NCBI GenBank assembly: GCA_905236115.1
Contig: CAJOOL010000175.1
Coordinates: forward strand, 1-13,162
From: an uncultured Endomicrobiia bacterium
GTDB taxonomy: Bacteria > Elusimicrobiota > Endomicrobiia > Endomicrobiales > Endomicrobiaceae
Direction: 5' to 3'
DNA: 13,162 bases
The translations under genes were made by a program, and so were the position numbers. The notes beneath the pieces were generated by a model. It ran no database searches. It saw nothing but the letters and a program-made list of their open reading frames with translations, and was not told where the DNA came from. Each line of letters opens with the position of its first letter. The stretch's first letter is position 1. This document shows positions 1 through 7,142 of this stretch, one piece after another.

Positions 1-1803
1 ACCTGATCTGTTTATCAAATCTTCCATATATTTATATAATTTTTCAGTAAAAGAAAAACACTTGCCGTTATCTTTGTTTCTTGCGGTAACTTTAGCTATG
101 CTGCAAAACGGAGGATAAGACAGCTCCTTTCTGAACTCTATTTCCTGTTCATAAAATTTCTTGTATTCATATTGTTTACAAAACATCAAAGCATAATTTT
201 CAGGATGTCCCGTCTGCACCAAAACCTTTCCTTTTATTTCTGCCCGGCCGCATCTTCCGGCAACCTGCGTAATGAGCTGAAAAGTCCTCTCGGAAGAACG
301 AAAATCCGGCAGATACAAAGATGTGTCGGCATCAACAACACACACCAAAGATACACGCGGAAAATCAAAACCTTTCGTTACCATTTGAGTGCCCAAAAGA
401 ATGGAATATTTTTCTTTTTTTATCCCCTCGTAAACTTCGGAATAAACTTTTTTGGATGTTACGCTGTCACGGTCAAGACGAAATATTTTTGTATGAGGAA
501 AAAGCGTTTTTAAATCCTGTTCCACACGCTGGGTAGCCACGCCTATAACTCTGTATTCTTTATTGCCGCAGTTCGGACATTTTAAAGGAAATTTAAACTG
601 TCTGCCGCAATAATGGCATTCCAGATGTTCGGGATATTTATGATATACCATGGAAACGGAACAGTCCGGACACCGTATTACCGTATCGCAGCTTTTGCAT
701 ATTATCGCCGGAGAAAAACCTCTTCTGTTTAAAAAAATCACCACTTGTTCACGCCGTGCAAGAGCCGTTCTTATTGCCTTAAGCACGGGTTTGGAAAAAA
801 TTGAAAACGCCGTATTTGTATCTTTCAGAGAAATCAATTCTATTTCCGGAAGAGATTTATTGTCAATTCTGTAAGGCATTTCAAGAAGTTTGTATTTTCC
901 CGTTACGGAATTATAATAAGTTTCTATTGCAGGCGTTGCCGAACCGAACACGACGACGGCATTATTATATTTTGCACGCCACAATGCAATTTCTTTTGTA
1001 TCGTAAGACGGTTTGTTATTCTGTTTGTAAGTATTTTCGTGTTCTTCGTCTATTATTATCAGCCCCAAATTATTAAACGGAAGAAATACCGCCGACCTTG
1101 CCCCGACAACGATTTTTATTTCGCCGGTTCGTATGGAATTAAAAATTTTATACTTTTGTATTGTCGTTACTTCGCTGTGCCACAAGGCGACAACATCGCC
1201 GAAACGTTTATTGAGTATGGAAATAAATTGTGGAGTCAGTGCAATTTCCGGCAGTAAAAATATGGCGGACTTACCTTTATCAATGGCAGTTTGAATGCTC
1301 CTTAAATATACTTCCGTTTTTCCCGAGCCGGTAACGCCATGTATCAAAAATTTTTCAAATTTATTTGAATTTATTGCGGACTGAATCTGCGTAAAAGATT
1401 CTTTCTGACAGTCCGTCATTGTAAAATTAGGATTTATAATTTTTATTTTATCGTTTTTCTGCCTTGCAATTTTTTTGGGAACTTTTAAAGATACGGGAAC
1501 TATTACACTTAAGGCTTCCCCAACGGAACAGAGATAATTCTGCGAAAGCCATTTTGCCAAAGCGACAATTTCATCATTTAGAATTTCCGCGTTATCTATA
1601 ACGGATTGAATATTTTTCAGACTGATATTATCCGGCGGAACATAGTTATCGGACACGGAAATAACATATCCGTCCATAACACGTGAACCGAAAGGCACGG
1701 TTACACGGCGGTATTTTATTTCCGTATTTTTTAATTCTTCGGGAATCAAATAAAAAAAGGATTGATTTAACGGAACGGGTAATACGACTTCTGCTGCTGT
1801 CAT
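1..1803 (-). CDS. priA: Primosomal protein N' (PriA helicase), C-terminus cut by window edge
   Basis: PriA is a 3'-5' superfamily 2 DNA helicase that recognises stalled forks and reloads the replisome. The reading frame is open from an ATG at 1803 to the left edge, giving 601 codons with no stop; E. coli PriA is about 730 residues, so roughly the last fifth is missing. Visible in order are an N-terminal DNA-binding region (MTAAEVVLPVPLNQSFFY), Walker A GVTGSGKT at residues 156-163 (K162), Walker B DEEH at 252-255, eight zinc-binding cysteines in CxxC pairs between residues 369 and 412, a motif V-like GTQMVTKGFDFP, and motif VI QVAGRCGR at 513-520, where Cys replaces the usual Ala. The gene starts 7 nt after the uracil-DNA glycosylase stop, with an AAAAGG site inside that gene's end, so translation is probably coupled. 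It is the last visible gene of the gmk operon. Identification is firm. Confidence 0.96.
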   Translation of the reverse strand, partial: MTAAEVVLPVPLNQSFFYLIPEELKNTEIKYRRVTVPFGSRVMDGYVISVSDNYVPPDNISLKNIQSVIDNAEILNDEIVALAKWLSQNYLCSVGEALSVIVPVSLKVPKKIARQKNDKIKIINPNFTMTDCQKESFTQIQSAINSNKFEKFLIHGVTGSGKTEVYLRSIQTAIDKGKSAIFLLPEIALTPQFISILNKRFGDVVALWHSEVTTIQKYKIFNSIRTGEIKIVVGARSAVFLPFNNLGLIIIDEEHENTYKQNNKPSYDTKEIALWRAKYNNAVVVFGSATPAIETYYNSVTGKYKLLEMPYRIDNKSLPEIELISLKDTNTAFSIFSKPVLKAIRTALARREQVVIFLNRRGFSPAIICKSCDTVIRCPDCSVSMVYHKYPEHLECHYCGRQFKFPLKCPNCGNKEYRVIGVATQRVEQDLKTLFPHTKIFRLDRDSVTSKKVYSEVYEGIKKEKYSILLGTQMVTKGFDFPRVSLVCVVDADTSLYLPDFRSSERTFQLITQVAGRCGRAEIKGKVLVQTGHPENYALMFCKQYEYKKFYEQEIEFRKELSYPPFCSIAKVTARNKDNGKCFSFTEKLYKYMEDLINRSG

Positions 1804-1810
1804 AATTATA

Positions 1811-2563
1811 TTACGCCTTTTTGCCGAGCAAAGCCATAACTTTTTTCATATCCTGCCAGACATCTTTTTTCAGGTTCGGGTTTCTTAAAAGTGCTGCGGG
1901 ATGATATGTGGGCATAAGTTTTATTCCGTTATATTCGTGAAAATTTCCTCTTAACTTGCCCATAAGTTCTTCCGTTTTAAGCAGTGCTCTTGTTGAAGAA
2001 GCCCCCAGCGTTACTATAACTTTAGGATTTATTATTTTTATCTGCTCGTCAAGATACGGATGACATGCGGACATTTCCTGAGGTGTCGGCGGTCTGTCGT
2101 TGCTCCTGAGTTCCGGATTTTCCGGATTTTGCATAGGATGGCACTTAACGATATTTGCTATGTATACGCTGTCTCTTGTATAGTGCATGGCTTCTATAAT
2201 TTTGGTAAGAAGATTTCCCGCCCTGCCGATAAAAGGCTGTCCCTCGTGGTCTTCCTGATAACCCGGGCCTTCGCCGACGAACATTATATCGGCATACGCA
2301 CTGCCGGAACCGAATACGGCATTAAGTCTGGTTTTTCCGAGAGGGCATTTGCTGCAATTTATAATTTTTTCTTTAAGTTCGTTAAGCTGCTGTTCGGCAT
2401 TTTTTGCCTGTTCTATATTTTTTGACTGCATTTTCTGTCCGCCTTTTACGATTTTCGGCTGTATTATTTGTTCGGTTACTATTTCGTCTTCTCCCCAGTT
2501 TCTGTATTCCGATACTGCGGTTTTAGCAAGTTTTATTATTTTCAAATATTCGGATTGATTCAT
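1811..2563 (-). CDS. Family 4 uracil-DNA glycosylase with Fe-S cluster
   Basis: This enzyme removes uracil from DNA to start base excision repair. At 250 residues it has the family 4 (thermophile-type) signatures: a CSKCPLGKTR block with C70 and C73, the uracil-binding motif GEGPGYQED at 98-105 followed by GQPFIGRAGNLL, NIVKCHP with C141, a fourth cysteine C167, and the HPAALLR motif with H221. C70, C73, C141 and C167 would hold the [4Fe-4S] cluster. The loop between C141 and C167 (QNPENPELRSNDRPPTPQEM) is longer than the short proline-rich loop usual in the family. Starting at 2563 gives about 45 extra N-terminal residues and a 41-nt overlap with coaB; an AAGAGA lies just upstream. A second ATG at 2431 has AAAGGCGG upstream and would give a more typical 206-residue protein. 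The family is certain; the start is not. Confidence 0.93.
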   Translation of the reverse strand: MNQSEYLKIIKLAKTAVSEYRNWGEDEIVTEQIIQPKIVKGGQKMQSKNIEQAKNAEQQLNELKEKIINCSKCPLGKTRLNAVFGSGSAYADIMFVGEGPGYQEDHEGQPFIGRAGNLLTKIIEAMHYTRDSVYIANIVKCHPMQNPENPELRSNDRPPTPQEMSACHPYLDEQIKIINPKVIVTLGASSTRALLKTEELMGKLRGNFHEYNGIKLMPTYHPAALLRNPNLKKDVWQDMKKVMALLGKKA

Positions 2564-3179
2564 GTATTATCTCTTTTGCAATTTTTTCTTTACAGGAAAG
2601 TTTCAAAAAACGTCTGTTTTGTGCCGTGATAAGAAAAACTTCAGATTTTTCGCTTGATATTGCCGAAGCCTTATTTGCAACAATCATATCAAGATTTTTT
2701 TCTTTCAATTTCGTTTCGGCATACTTTATCAGATTTTTTGTTTCAAGTGCAAAGCCCGTAACAATTTGATTTTTTTTCCTGCGGTTGGAAACATATTTTA
2801 TTATGTCGGGATTTTTTACAAGTTTTAATTCAAAAGTTTCGTTATTTTTAATATTTTGTTTTTTTATTTTATTCTTTTCTTTTTTTGCCGGTCTGTAGTC
2901 GCTGACAGCCGCCGCACCTATAAAAATATCGGCATTTTTCAAATTTTTCTTTACGGCATCCAACATATCTCTTGCACTGATTACATTTATTACTTCACAA
3001 TTTTTTCCGCTTTTTATTTCGGCTTCGCACGGCCCTTTAACGGCAATTACTTTGCAGTTTTGATTTAATGCTTCCTCAGCCAAAGCTTTTCCCATTCTGC
3101 CCGAAGAGGCATTGGAAATAAAACGAACAGGGTCAATATATTCACGGGTAGAACCCAGAGTGATGAGAATAGTCAGCAT
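2523..3179 (-). CDS. coaB: Phosphopantothenate-cysteine ligase (stand-alone CoaB)
   Basis: CoaB joins 4'-phosphopantothenate to cysteine using CTP in coenzyme A synthesis. The 218-residue protein opens directly with the CoaB fold: [23 protein letters not shown] (N23 in the conserved ISN-SSG stretch), then [12 protein letters not shown] at about 87-97, NKIKKQ (103-108, the nucleotide-binding lysine region), KLVKNPDII at 119-127 and GFALET. In most bacteria CoaB is the C-terminal half of a fused CoaBC; here it is a separate frame starting 22 nt after the coaC stop. Its ATG has no clear Shine-Dalgarno, and the gap is filled by a CAATTAG heptamer tract, so it may depend on coupling with coaC. Its 3' end overlaps the annotated start of the uracil-DNA glycosylase gene. 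Confidence 0.94.
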   Translation of the reverse strand: MLTILITLGSTREYIDPVRFISNASSGRMGKALAEEALNQNCKVIAVKGPCEAEIKSGKNCEVINVISARDMLDAVKKNLKNADIFIGAAAVSDYRPAKKEKNKIKKQNIKNNETFELKLVKNPDIIKYVSNRRKKNQIVTGFALETKNLIKYAETKLKEKNLDMIVANKASAISSEKSEVFLITAQNRRFLKLSCKEKIAKEIIHESIRIFENNKTC

Positions 3180-3187
3180 AATACAAC

Positions 3188-3208
3188 CATATTACTAATT
3201 GCTAATTG
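3188..3208 (-). repeat. CAATTAG-type heptamer tandem repeat at the coaC/coaB junction
   Basis: On the minus strand there are two exact 7-nt units CAATTAG (3202-3208 and 3195-3201) followed by a degenerate TAATATG (3188-3194). The first unit supplies the last bases and the TAG stop of coaC. The same unit is present five times between thiS and thiG. Confidence 0.6.
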
Positions 3209-3777
3209 TTTTTCAGCTGTTCCGTTACAGCAGTTAAAATCGTTTCGTTATCCGCCAAACAACCGTCGCCGACCACACCGCAGGCCAAAAGACCGGGCTT
3301 GGCATCAACTATTGTATAACCGAAATTTTTTAAAATTTCTATATTTTTTTCCACCGCTTTATGGTGATACATATTATGGTTCATTGCAGGGCACACCATT
3401 ATCGGAGCAGTTGTGGCAATAGCCGTGGATGTTACCAAATTATCGGCAAAACCTAAAGCCAGCTTGGCAATGGTATTTGCCGTTGCGGGAACTATCAGAT
3501 AAATATCGGCCTTTTGAGCCAAAGAAACATGTTGTATCTCAAAATAAGAGTTATCAAACATATCGCAGCAAACTCTATTTTTGGTTAAAGACTGAAACGT
3601 CAACGGCGTAACAAACTTCGTTGCAGCCTCTGTCATAACACAGGTAACGTTTGCACCCAGCTTGATAAAACTTCTTACCAAATCGCAAACTTTATATACC
3701 GCTATCCCGCCGGTAATGCCGACAATGATATTTTTACCTTCCAAACTAGTTGATTTGTTCTGACTGTTCTGTTGCAT
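3202..3777 (-). CDS. coaC: Phosphopantothenoylcysteine decarboxylase (stand-alone CoaC)
   Basis: CoaC is an FMN flavoprotein that decarboxylates 4'-phospho-N-pantothenoylcysteine to 4'-phosphopantetheine. The 191 residues show GITGGIAVYK at about 20-29 (FMN site), the catalytic histidine in QHVSL (H83), PATANTIAKLALGFADNL at 97-114, the substrate-binding PAMNHNMY at 120-127 (M122, N123), and the active-site cysteine C156 in GLLACGVVGDG. The usual arginine of the following GxGR is Cys here (GDGC). The ATG at 3777 is preceded by a strong AAAGGAAG and lies inside the last 32 nt of rpoZ. The stop is TAG, inside a heptamer repeat that separates it from coaB; together the two genes supply the usual CoaBC functions. 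Confidence 0.94.
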   Translation of the reverse strand: MQQNSQNKSTSLEGKNIIVGITGGIAVYKVCDLVRSFIKLGANVTCVMTEAATKFVTPLTFQSLTKNRVCCDMFDNSYFEIQHVSLAQKADIYLIVPATANTIAKLALGFADNLVTSTAIATTAPIMVCPAMNHNMYHHKAVEKNIEILKNFGYTIVDAKPGLLACGVVGDGCLADNETILTAVTEQLKNN

Positions 3778-4012
3778 TTTCTTCCTTTACGGCATTTCTT
3801 TTCTTTTTAATTTCTTCTATTTTTTCATAAGAAGCTTCACCGGACAAAACATCTTTTACCGCTCTGTCCAACAGCTCTTTTTGAGACAATCTTCTGTACT
3901 CATTGTCGCCTTTTTTTACTTTCATCCATTCAATGGCAAGTTTGGTAACTTCGTATTTTCCTCTTCCGGATTCAAAAAACAATTCTTCTACGGGTTTTTC
4001 TTCGTTAGTCAT
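3746..4012 (-). CDS. rpoZ: RNA polymerase omega subunit
   Basis: Omega is the small subunit that helps fold and assemble the beta' subunit of RNA polymerase. The 88-residue product matches the family core: GKYEVTKLAIEWMK at about 18-31, where the typical sequence is an arginine- or lysine-rich helix after the N-terminal segment, and QKELLDRAVKDVLSGE at 44-59, followed by a charged Lys/Glu tail. The length fits bacterial omega. Its position between gmk and coaC is the classic gmk-rpoZ-coaBC-priA arrangement and strongly supports the assignment. The ATG overlaps the gmk TGA in an ATGA junction, and its 3' end overlaps coaC by 32 nt, so translational coupling runs in both directions. Confidence 0.88.
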   Translation of the reverse strand: MTNEEKPVEELFFESGRGKYEVTKLAIEWMKVKKGDNEYRRLSQKELLDRAVKDVLSGEASYEKIEEIKKKRNAVKEENATEQSEQIN

Positions 4013-4623
4013 TTAAGTATGCCTCCAAAAATATTTTTATTTCTTTTTATTGATAATCTTTCCGCATTTATAACGGATTTTATATTTTCTATACTTTTGT
4101 CCAATTCGTCATTTATTATAAGATAATCATACTTCGGCAGATATTTCAATTCTTTTTCGGCATTGTTAAGTCTGGTCTTTATAACATCCAAAGAATCTTT
4201 ATTTCTTTTTATCAATCTTTCCCTAAGAATTTTCATATTCGGCACGGTTATAAAAATCATTAAAGCATCTTTATATATTTTTTTTATTTTTACCGCACCC
4301 TGCACGTCAATATCAAGAATAACATCTTTGCCTTTGTTTATCGTATCGCTTAAAAATTTTTTTGACGTTCCGTAAAAATGACCGTGAACATTAGCCCACT
4401 CAACAAACATATCATTTTCAATATCTTTTTTAAAAGTTTCCTCGTCAACAAAAAAGTATTCCCTGCCGTTTTTCTCTCCGTCTCTGGGATGTCTGGTAGT
4501 TGTAGAAACGGAAAAAACTATATTTTTGTCGCTTTCAAGCAGAGCATTGCAAACGGTAGATTTGCCGGCCCCCGACGGTGCGGAAACAATAATTATCATT
4601 CCTTTTGTCTTTATATTCTTCAT
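4009..4623 (-). CDS. gmk: Guanylate kinase
   Basis: Guanylate kinase phosphorylates GMP to GDP with ATP. The 204 residues contain the P-loop SAPSGAGKST (14-23, K21), the GMP-binding stretch STTTRHPRDGEKNGREYFFV (from residue 40), FVEWANVHGHFYGTS, and ILDIDVQGA, in the family order and at the usual length. The ATG at 4623 has no Shine-Dalgarno; instead a good sigma70 promoter ends about 9 nt before it, so the mRNA may be nearly leaderless. An internal Met at residue 9 has AAAGGA directly against it, which is too close for a normal ribosome site. The gene heads gmk-rpoZ-coaC-coaB-udg-priA and its TGA overlaps the rpoZ ATG. Confidence 0.95.
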   Translation of the reverse strand: MKNIKTKGMIIIVSAPSGAGKSTVCNALLESDKNIVFSVSTTTRHPRDGEKNGREYFFVDEETFKKDIENDMFVEWANVHGHFYGTSKKFLSDTINKGKDVILDIDVQGAVKIKKIYKDALMIFITVPNMKILRERLIKRNKDSLDVIKTRLNNAEKELKYLPKYDYLIINDELDKSIENIKSVINAERLSIKRNKNIFGGILK

Positions 4624-4632
4624 ATTTTTAAT

Positions 4633-4661
4633 ATTGTATTAAAAAAGAGTAAAAAAAGCAA
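4633..4661 (-). promoter_or_regulatory. Sigma70-like promoter for the gmk operon
   Basis: On the minus strand a -35 TTGCTT (4656-4661) and a -10 TACAAT (4633-4638) are separated by 17 nt. Transcription should start about 7 nt after the -10, only a few bases before the gmk ATG at 4623. The -35 begins three bases after the thiH stop, and no terminator is visible between thiH and gmk, so thi transcripts may also read through. Confidence 0.55.
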
Positions 4662-4664
4662 TTA

Positions 4665-5795
4665 TTACAACCTTATATGGTTTGTAAATACGGGCGTTAA
4701 ATTTTTACTTCTTATCAAATTCGTTATTTCCGAAACACTTCTGGAGTCGGATATTTCAAACTGTTCGTCGCCTTTTGCAGGGTCTTTATGTCCGCCGACG
4801 GAAGTTTTAACGCCTGCGGAAATTTTGGTGGCACATACACCGATAACATTATCTCTGAAAACAGCTCTTTCTCTGGTGGAAATCGTAATATCGGCAAACG
4901 GCATAAAAAGCCTGTATGCACATAACGCCTGAAACAACTGTTTTTCATTTACATAATTATTATTTTGTTCTTTATGTTCATTAATAAAAGGTCTTAACCG
5001 CGGAACGGAAAAACCTATCTTTATATCGGGGTATTTCTGCTGAAGCAGACAAGCGTGCGTTGCCGCTGCAAAAGCATCTTTTCTGAAATCATACAAGCCG
5101 AAAAGAACGCCCAAAGATACGCCTCTCATACCTGCAAGTGCCGCTCTTTCCTGTGCATAAAACCTGTATTCAAAAACGGATTTATGTCCTGATAAATGAA
5201 GCTGTTTATACCTTTCTTTATTGTAAGTTTCCTGATACACGCAGACAAAGTCCGCTCCGCATCCGTTTAAATATTTATATTCATCAGTATTTAAAGGATA
5301 AATTTCTATGGATATGGAAGAAAAATATTTTTTTGCAAGTTTGACCGCTTCGCCGATATATTCCACGTTTGATGCGGTTCTTGATTCTCCCGTCAATATC
5401 AGAATATCTTCCAAACCCGTTTTTGATATGGCTTCAAATTCTTTTTGTATTTCTTCTATGGAAAGTTTTCCTCTGTGAATATTGTTTTTACAGTTATATC
5501 CGCAGTACGTGCAGTAGTTTTCACAATAATTTGAAATATATAACGGCGTAAACAAAGAAATATTTGTGCCGAAATGTTTGCGGGTTTCGTATTGTGCTTT
5601 ATATGCCATTTCGTTTAAAAATTTTTCGGCAGCGGGCGACAAAAGAATTTTCAAATCGGTTTCGTCCAAAAAATCTTTATTTAAAGTTTTTTGAACATCA
5701 TTTTCGGTGTAAATATTATAATCGTAATTTTTTATTTTTTCCGAAACCTGCTCAAGCATATCGGATTTTATTTCTTCCATATTTTCATAAAACAT
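4665..5795 (-). CDS. thiH: 2-iminoacetate synthase (tyrosine lyase) ThiH
   Basis: ThiH is a radical SAM enzyme that cleaves tyrosine to dehydroglycine (2-iminoacetate) and p-cresol, supplying the glycine-derived part of the thiamin thiazole to ThiG under anaerobic conditions. The 376-residue length is right for the family. The radical SAM cysteines are in CENYCTYCG (C91, C95, C98), followed by ILTGESR, YPLNTDEYKYLNGCGADFVCVYQETY, RLRPF and the C-terminal ITISTRERAVFRDNV stretch, close to known ThiH order. The ATG at 5795 has a GGGAG 9 nt upstream. It follows thiG by 37 nt and completes a thiS-thiG-thiH operon. Using ThiH rather than the oxygen-dependent glycine oxidase ThiO fits an anaerobe. 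No thiF, thiC, thiD or thiE is present in the window. Confidence 0.95.
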   Translation of the reverse strand: MFYENMEEIKSDMLEQVSEKIKNYDYNIYTENDVQKTLNKDFLDETDLKILLSPAAEKFLNEMAYKAQYETRKHFGTNISLFTPLYISNYCENYCTYCGYNCKNNIHRGKLSIEEIQKEFEAISKTGLEDILILTGESRTASNVEYIGEAVKLAKKYFSSISIEIYPLNTDEYKYLNGCGADFVCVYQETYNKERYKQLHLSGHKSVFEYRFYAQERAALAGMRGVSLGVLFGLYDFRKDAFAAATHACLLQQKYPDIKIGFSVPRLRPFINEHKEQNNNYVNEKQLFQALCAYRLFMPFADITISTRERAVFRDNVIGVCATKISAGVKTSVGGHKDPAKGDEQFEISDSRSVSEITNLIRSKNLTPVFTNHIRL

Positions 5796-5832
5796 TTTAA
5801 TTGCTCCCGAAGAATTCTGATAAAAATTTTCG

Positions 5833-6600
5833 TCAGTTATCCAAAAAATCTATCAAAGGACTGGATGCCTGTGCACGAAAATTCAATACTCTTCCCAGCC
5901 CTGCAAGATATGCGGTTCTTCCCGCTTTAACCGCCAGCTTAAAAGCCTCGGCCATTTTGGCAATATCTTTTGCCGTTGCAACAGCAGTATTTATCATAAC
6001 TGCCGCCGCACCATCCTGCATTATCTCGCATGCCTGTGCCGGCGTGCCTATTCCCGCATCAACTATTACCGGCAGATTTATTTCGTCTATAATAATTTTT
6101 ATAAAATGTTTTGTAATAAGCCCCAAATTGCTGCCGATAGGTGCGGCCAAAGGCATAACAGAGGCAGCCCCGGCATTGGTCAAATCACGTGCAGCATTTA
6201 AATCCGGATACATATAAGGCATAACAATAAAGCCCTCTTTTGCCAAAATTTCCGTTGCTTTTATCGTTTCATAATTATCAGGAAGCAGATATTTTGAATC
6301 TTTTATTACTTCAATTTTTATAAAATCACCGCAGCCCAGCTCTCTTGAAAGTCTTGCAATTCTTACGGCTTCTTCGGCGGTTCTTGCTCCCGACGTATTG
6401 GGAAGAAGCGTTACATTTTTAGGAATAAAATCCAAAATATTGTATTCGGTTTTCGTATTTGCACGACGCAAAGCCAGCGTTATTATTTCAGCTTCGGCAC
6501 TTTCTATTGCCGCTTTTATCAGCTCCAAAGAATATTTCCCCGAGCCGAGAATAAAACGGGAGTTGAATTTATGTCCCGCAATTATTAATTTATCTTCCAT
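5833..6600 (-). CDS. thiG: Thiazole synthase ThiG
   Basis: ThiG makes the thiazole phosphate ring from 1-deoxy-D-xylulose 5-phosphate, dehydroglycine and the ThiS thiocarboxylate. The 255-residue TIM-barrel protein shows FILGSGKY near residue 17, the ALRRAN motif, LPNTSGART at 66-74, the Schiff-base lysine K95 in DFIKIEV, the phosphate-binding [14 protein letters not shown] and [11 protein letters not shown] loops, and the C-terminal GRAAYLAG-like [11 protein letters not shown]. The ATG at 6600 has a perfect AAGGAG five nt upstream, and that site abuts the last unit of a heptamer repeat filling the gap after thiS. Neighbours thiS and thiH provide the sulfur carrier and dehydroglycine. Confidence 0.96.
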   Translation of the reverse strand: MEDKLIIAGHKFNSRFILGSGKYSLELIKAAIESAEAEIITLALRRANTKTEYNILDFIPKNVTLLPNTSGARTAEEAVRIARLSRELGCGDFIKIEVIKDSKYLLPDNYETIKATEILAKEGFIVMPYMYPDLNAARDLTNAGAASVMPLAAPIGSNLGLITKHFIKIIIDEINLPVIVDAGIGTPAQACEIMQDGAAAVMINTAVATAKDIAKMAEAFKLAVKAGRTAYLAGLGRVLNFRAQASSPLIDFLDN

Positions 6601-6609
6601 ATTTTCTCC

Positions 6610-6644
6610 TTAATTGCTGATTTCTAATTTCTAATTGCTAATTG
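6610..6644 (-). repeat. Five-unit CAATTAG heptamer tandem repeat between thiS and thiG
   Basis: Five contiguous 7-nt units on the minus strand read CAATTAG, CAATTAG, AAATTAG, AAATCAG and CAATTAA, filling positions 6644 down to 6610 exactly. The last unit runs straight into the thiG Shine-Dalgarno (AAGGAG). The same unit occurs at the coaC/coaB junction. The tract contains stop codons (TAG, TAA) in several frames. Confidence 0.7.
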
Positions 6645-6647
6645 TCT

Positions 6648-6842
6648 TTATCCTCCGCCGACGAAATTCAAAACTTCAATAACATCTTCATTTTTAATTT
6701 TTATCTTATCATAATTTTCTTTGGAAATAATTTCACCGTTTAATTCTACCACAATTCTGTTTATGTTGTAATTATTTTCTTTCAAAAATTCGTCCAAAGT
6801 TTTTATTTCTTTTATATCAAAATTCTTTCCGTTTACCTGCAT
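6648..6842 (-). CDS. thiS: Sulfur carrier protein ThiS
   Basis: ThiS is a small ubiquitin-like protein whose C-terminal glycine is adenylated and turned into a thiocarboxylate that gives sulfur to the thiazole ring. The 64-residue protein has the usual MQVNGK start, TLDEFLKEN, IVVELNGEII (the NG.ii stretch), EDVIEVLNFVGGG and ends with the required Gly-Gly. The ATG at 6842 has AAAAGGAG about 8 nt upstream. It is first in thiS-thiG-thiH and follows a leader of about 165 nt carrying a candidate HMP-PP riboswitch. The adenylating enzyme ThiF is not in this window. Confidence 0.93.
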   Translation of the reverse strand: MQVNGKNFDIKEIKTLDEFLKENNYNINRIVVELNGEIISKENYDKIKIKNEDVIEVLNFVGGG

Positions 6843-6936
6843 AATTTTTACTCCTTTTAAAAATTTTGGCGGCTGCTATCAAACCTATAATAAACTCAGA
6901 TTAATTCCGAAAATTTTCCGGCGGCTATATTCTCTT

Positions 6937-7001
6937 AAAAAAATAGAATATGACGTAAGCTCTTGACACCCGAGGTGGTGTCCCCCACATCATATTCTAT
7001 T
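6937..7001 (-). ncRNA. Candidate HMP-PP riboswitch (thiS motif), aptamer inside a terminator hairpin, in the thiSGH leader
   Basis: On the minus strand AATAGAATATGA (7001-6990) pairs perfectly with TCATATTCTATT (6953-6942), extended by a G-T and a G-C pair to 14 bp, and is followed by a run of seven T (6943-6937): the shape of an intrinsic terminator. Inside are an inner hairpin GACACC/GGTGTC (6982-6977 with 6970-6965, loop ACCTCG) and asymmetric unpaired strands TGGGG-like on one side and AAGAGCTTA on the other. The HMP-PP riboswitch class (thiS motif) is known for a very small aptamer embedded in a terminator stem upstream of thiS; the place, architecture and downstream gene all fit. I could not compare it with the class consensus base by base, so it could instead be another leader attenuator. 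No TPP riboswitch core is seen. Confidence 0.68.
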
Positions 7002-7015
7002 GGAATAATAGTCTA

Positions 7016-7045
7016 ATAATACAATAAAAGGATACTTCTTGTCAA
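7016..7045 (-). promoter_or_regulatory. Sigma70-like promoter for thiSGH
   Basis: On the minus strand a consensus -35 TTGACA (7040-7045) is 18 nt from a -10 TATTAT (7016-7021). The predicted start near 7009 puts the candidate riboswitch hairpin at the very 5' end of a leader of about 165 nt. It is divergent from, and about 37 bp away from, the trpB promoter. Confidence 0.65.
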
Positions 7046-7081
7046 TATTTTGTTTTGTTTTCCTTTATCCATAATTTTTTC

Positions 7082-7110
7082 TTGACAAAAAAAGCTCATT
7101 TAAGTAGAAT
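7082..7110 (+). promoter_or_regulatory. Sigma70-like promoter for the trpB2 gene
   Basis: A consensus TTGACA (7082-7087) and TAGAAT (7105-7110) are spaced by exactly 17 nt. Transcription is expected near 7117, giving a short leader of about 26 nt with GGGAG 8 nt before the ATG at 7143. Confidence 0.75.
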
Positions 7111-7142
7111 ACATAAGATTTTTTTAAACGGGAGTTTTTATT

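Noticed and set aside
172..1257. Several plus-strand reading frames of 70-113 residues
   Set aside because: They are antisense to priA, whose frame is open and motif-rich throughout this stretch.
1811..3777. Frameshifted single coaBC gene
   Set aside because: CoaC has a complete C-terminal cysteine motif and CoaB starts cleanly at its own conserved N-terminus; both look intact as separate proteins.
4624..4664. Terminator between thiH and gmk
   Set aside because: T runs are present but no stem of useful length precedes them; the segment reads better as a promoter.
6843..7010. TPP riboswitch in the thi leader
   Set aside because: A CTGAG and a GGTTTGATAG string occur near 6899-6876, but the required CTGAGA...ACCCTTTGAACCTGAT core and its paired arms are absent.
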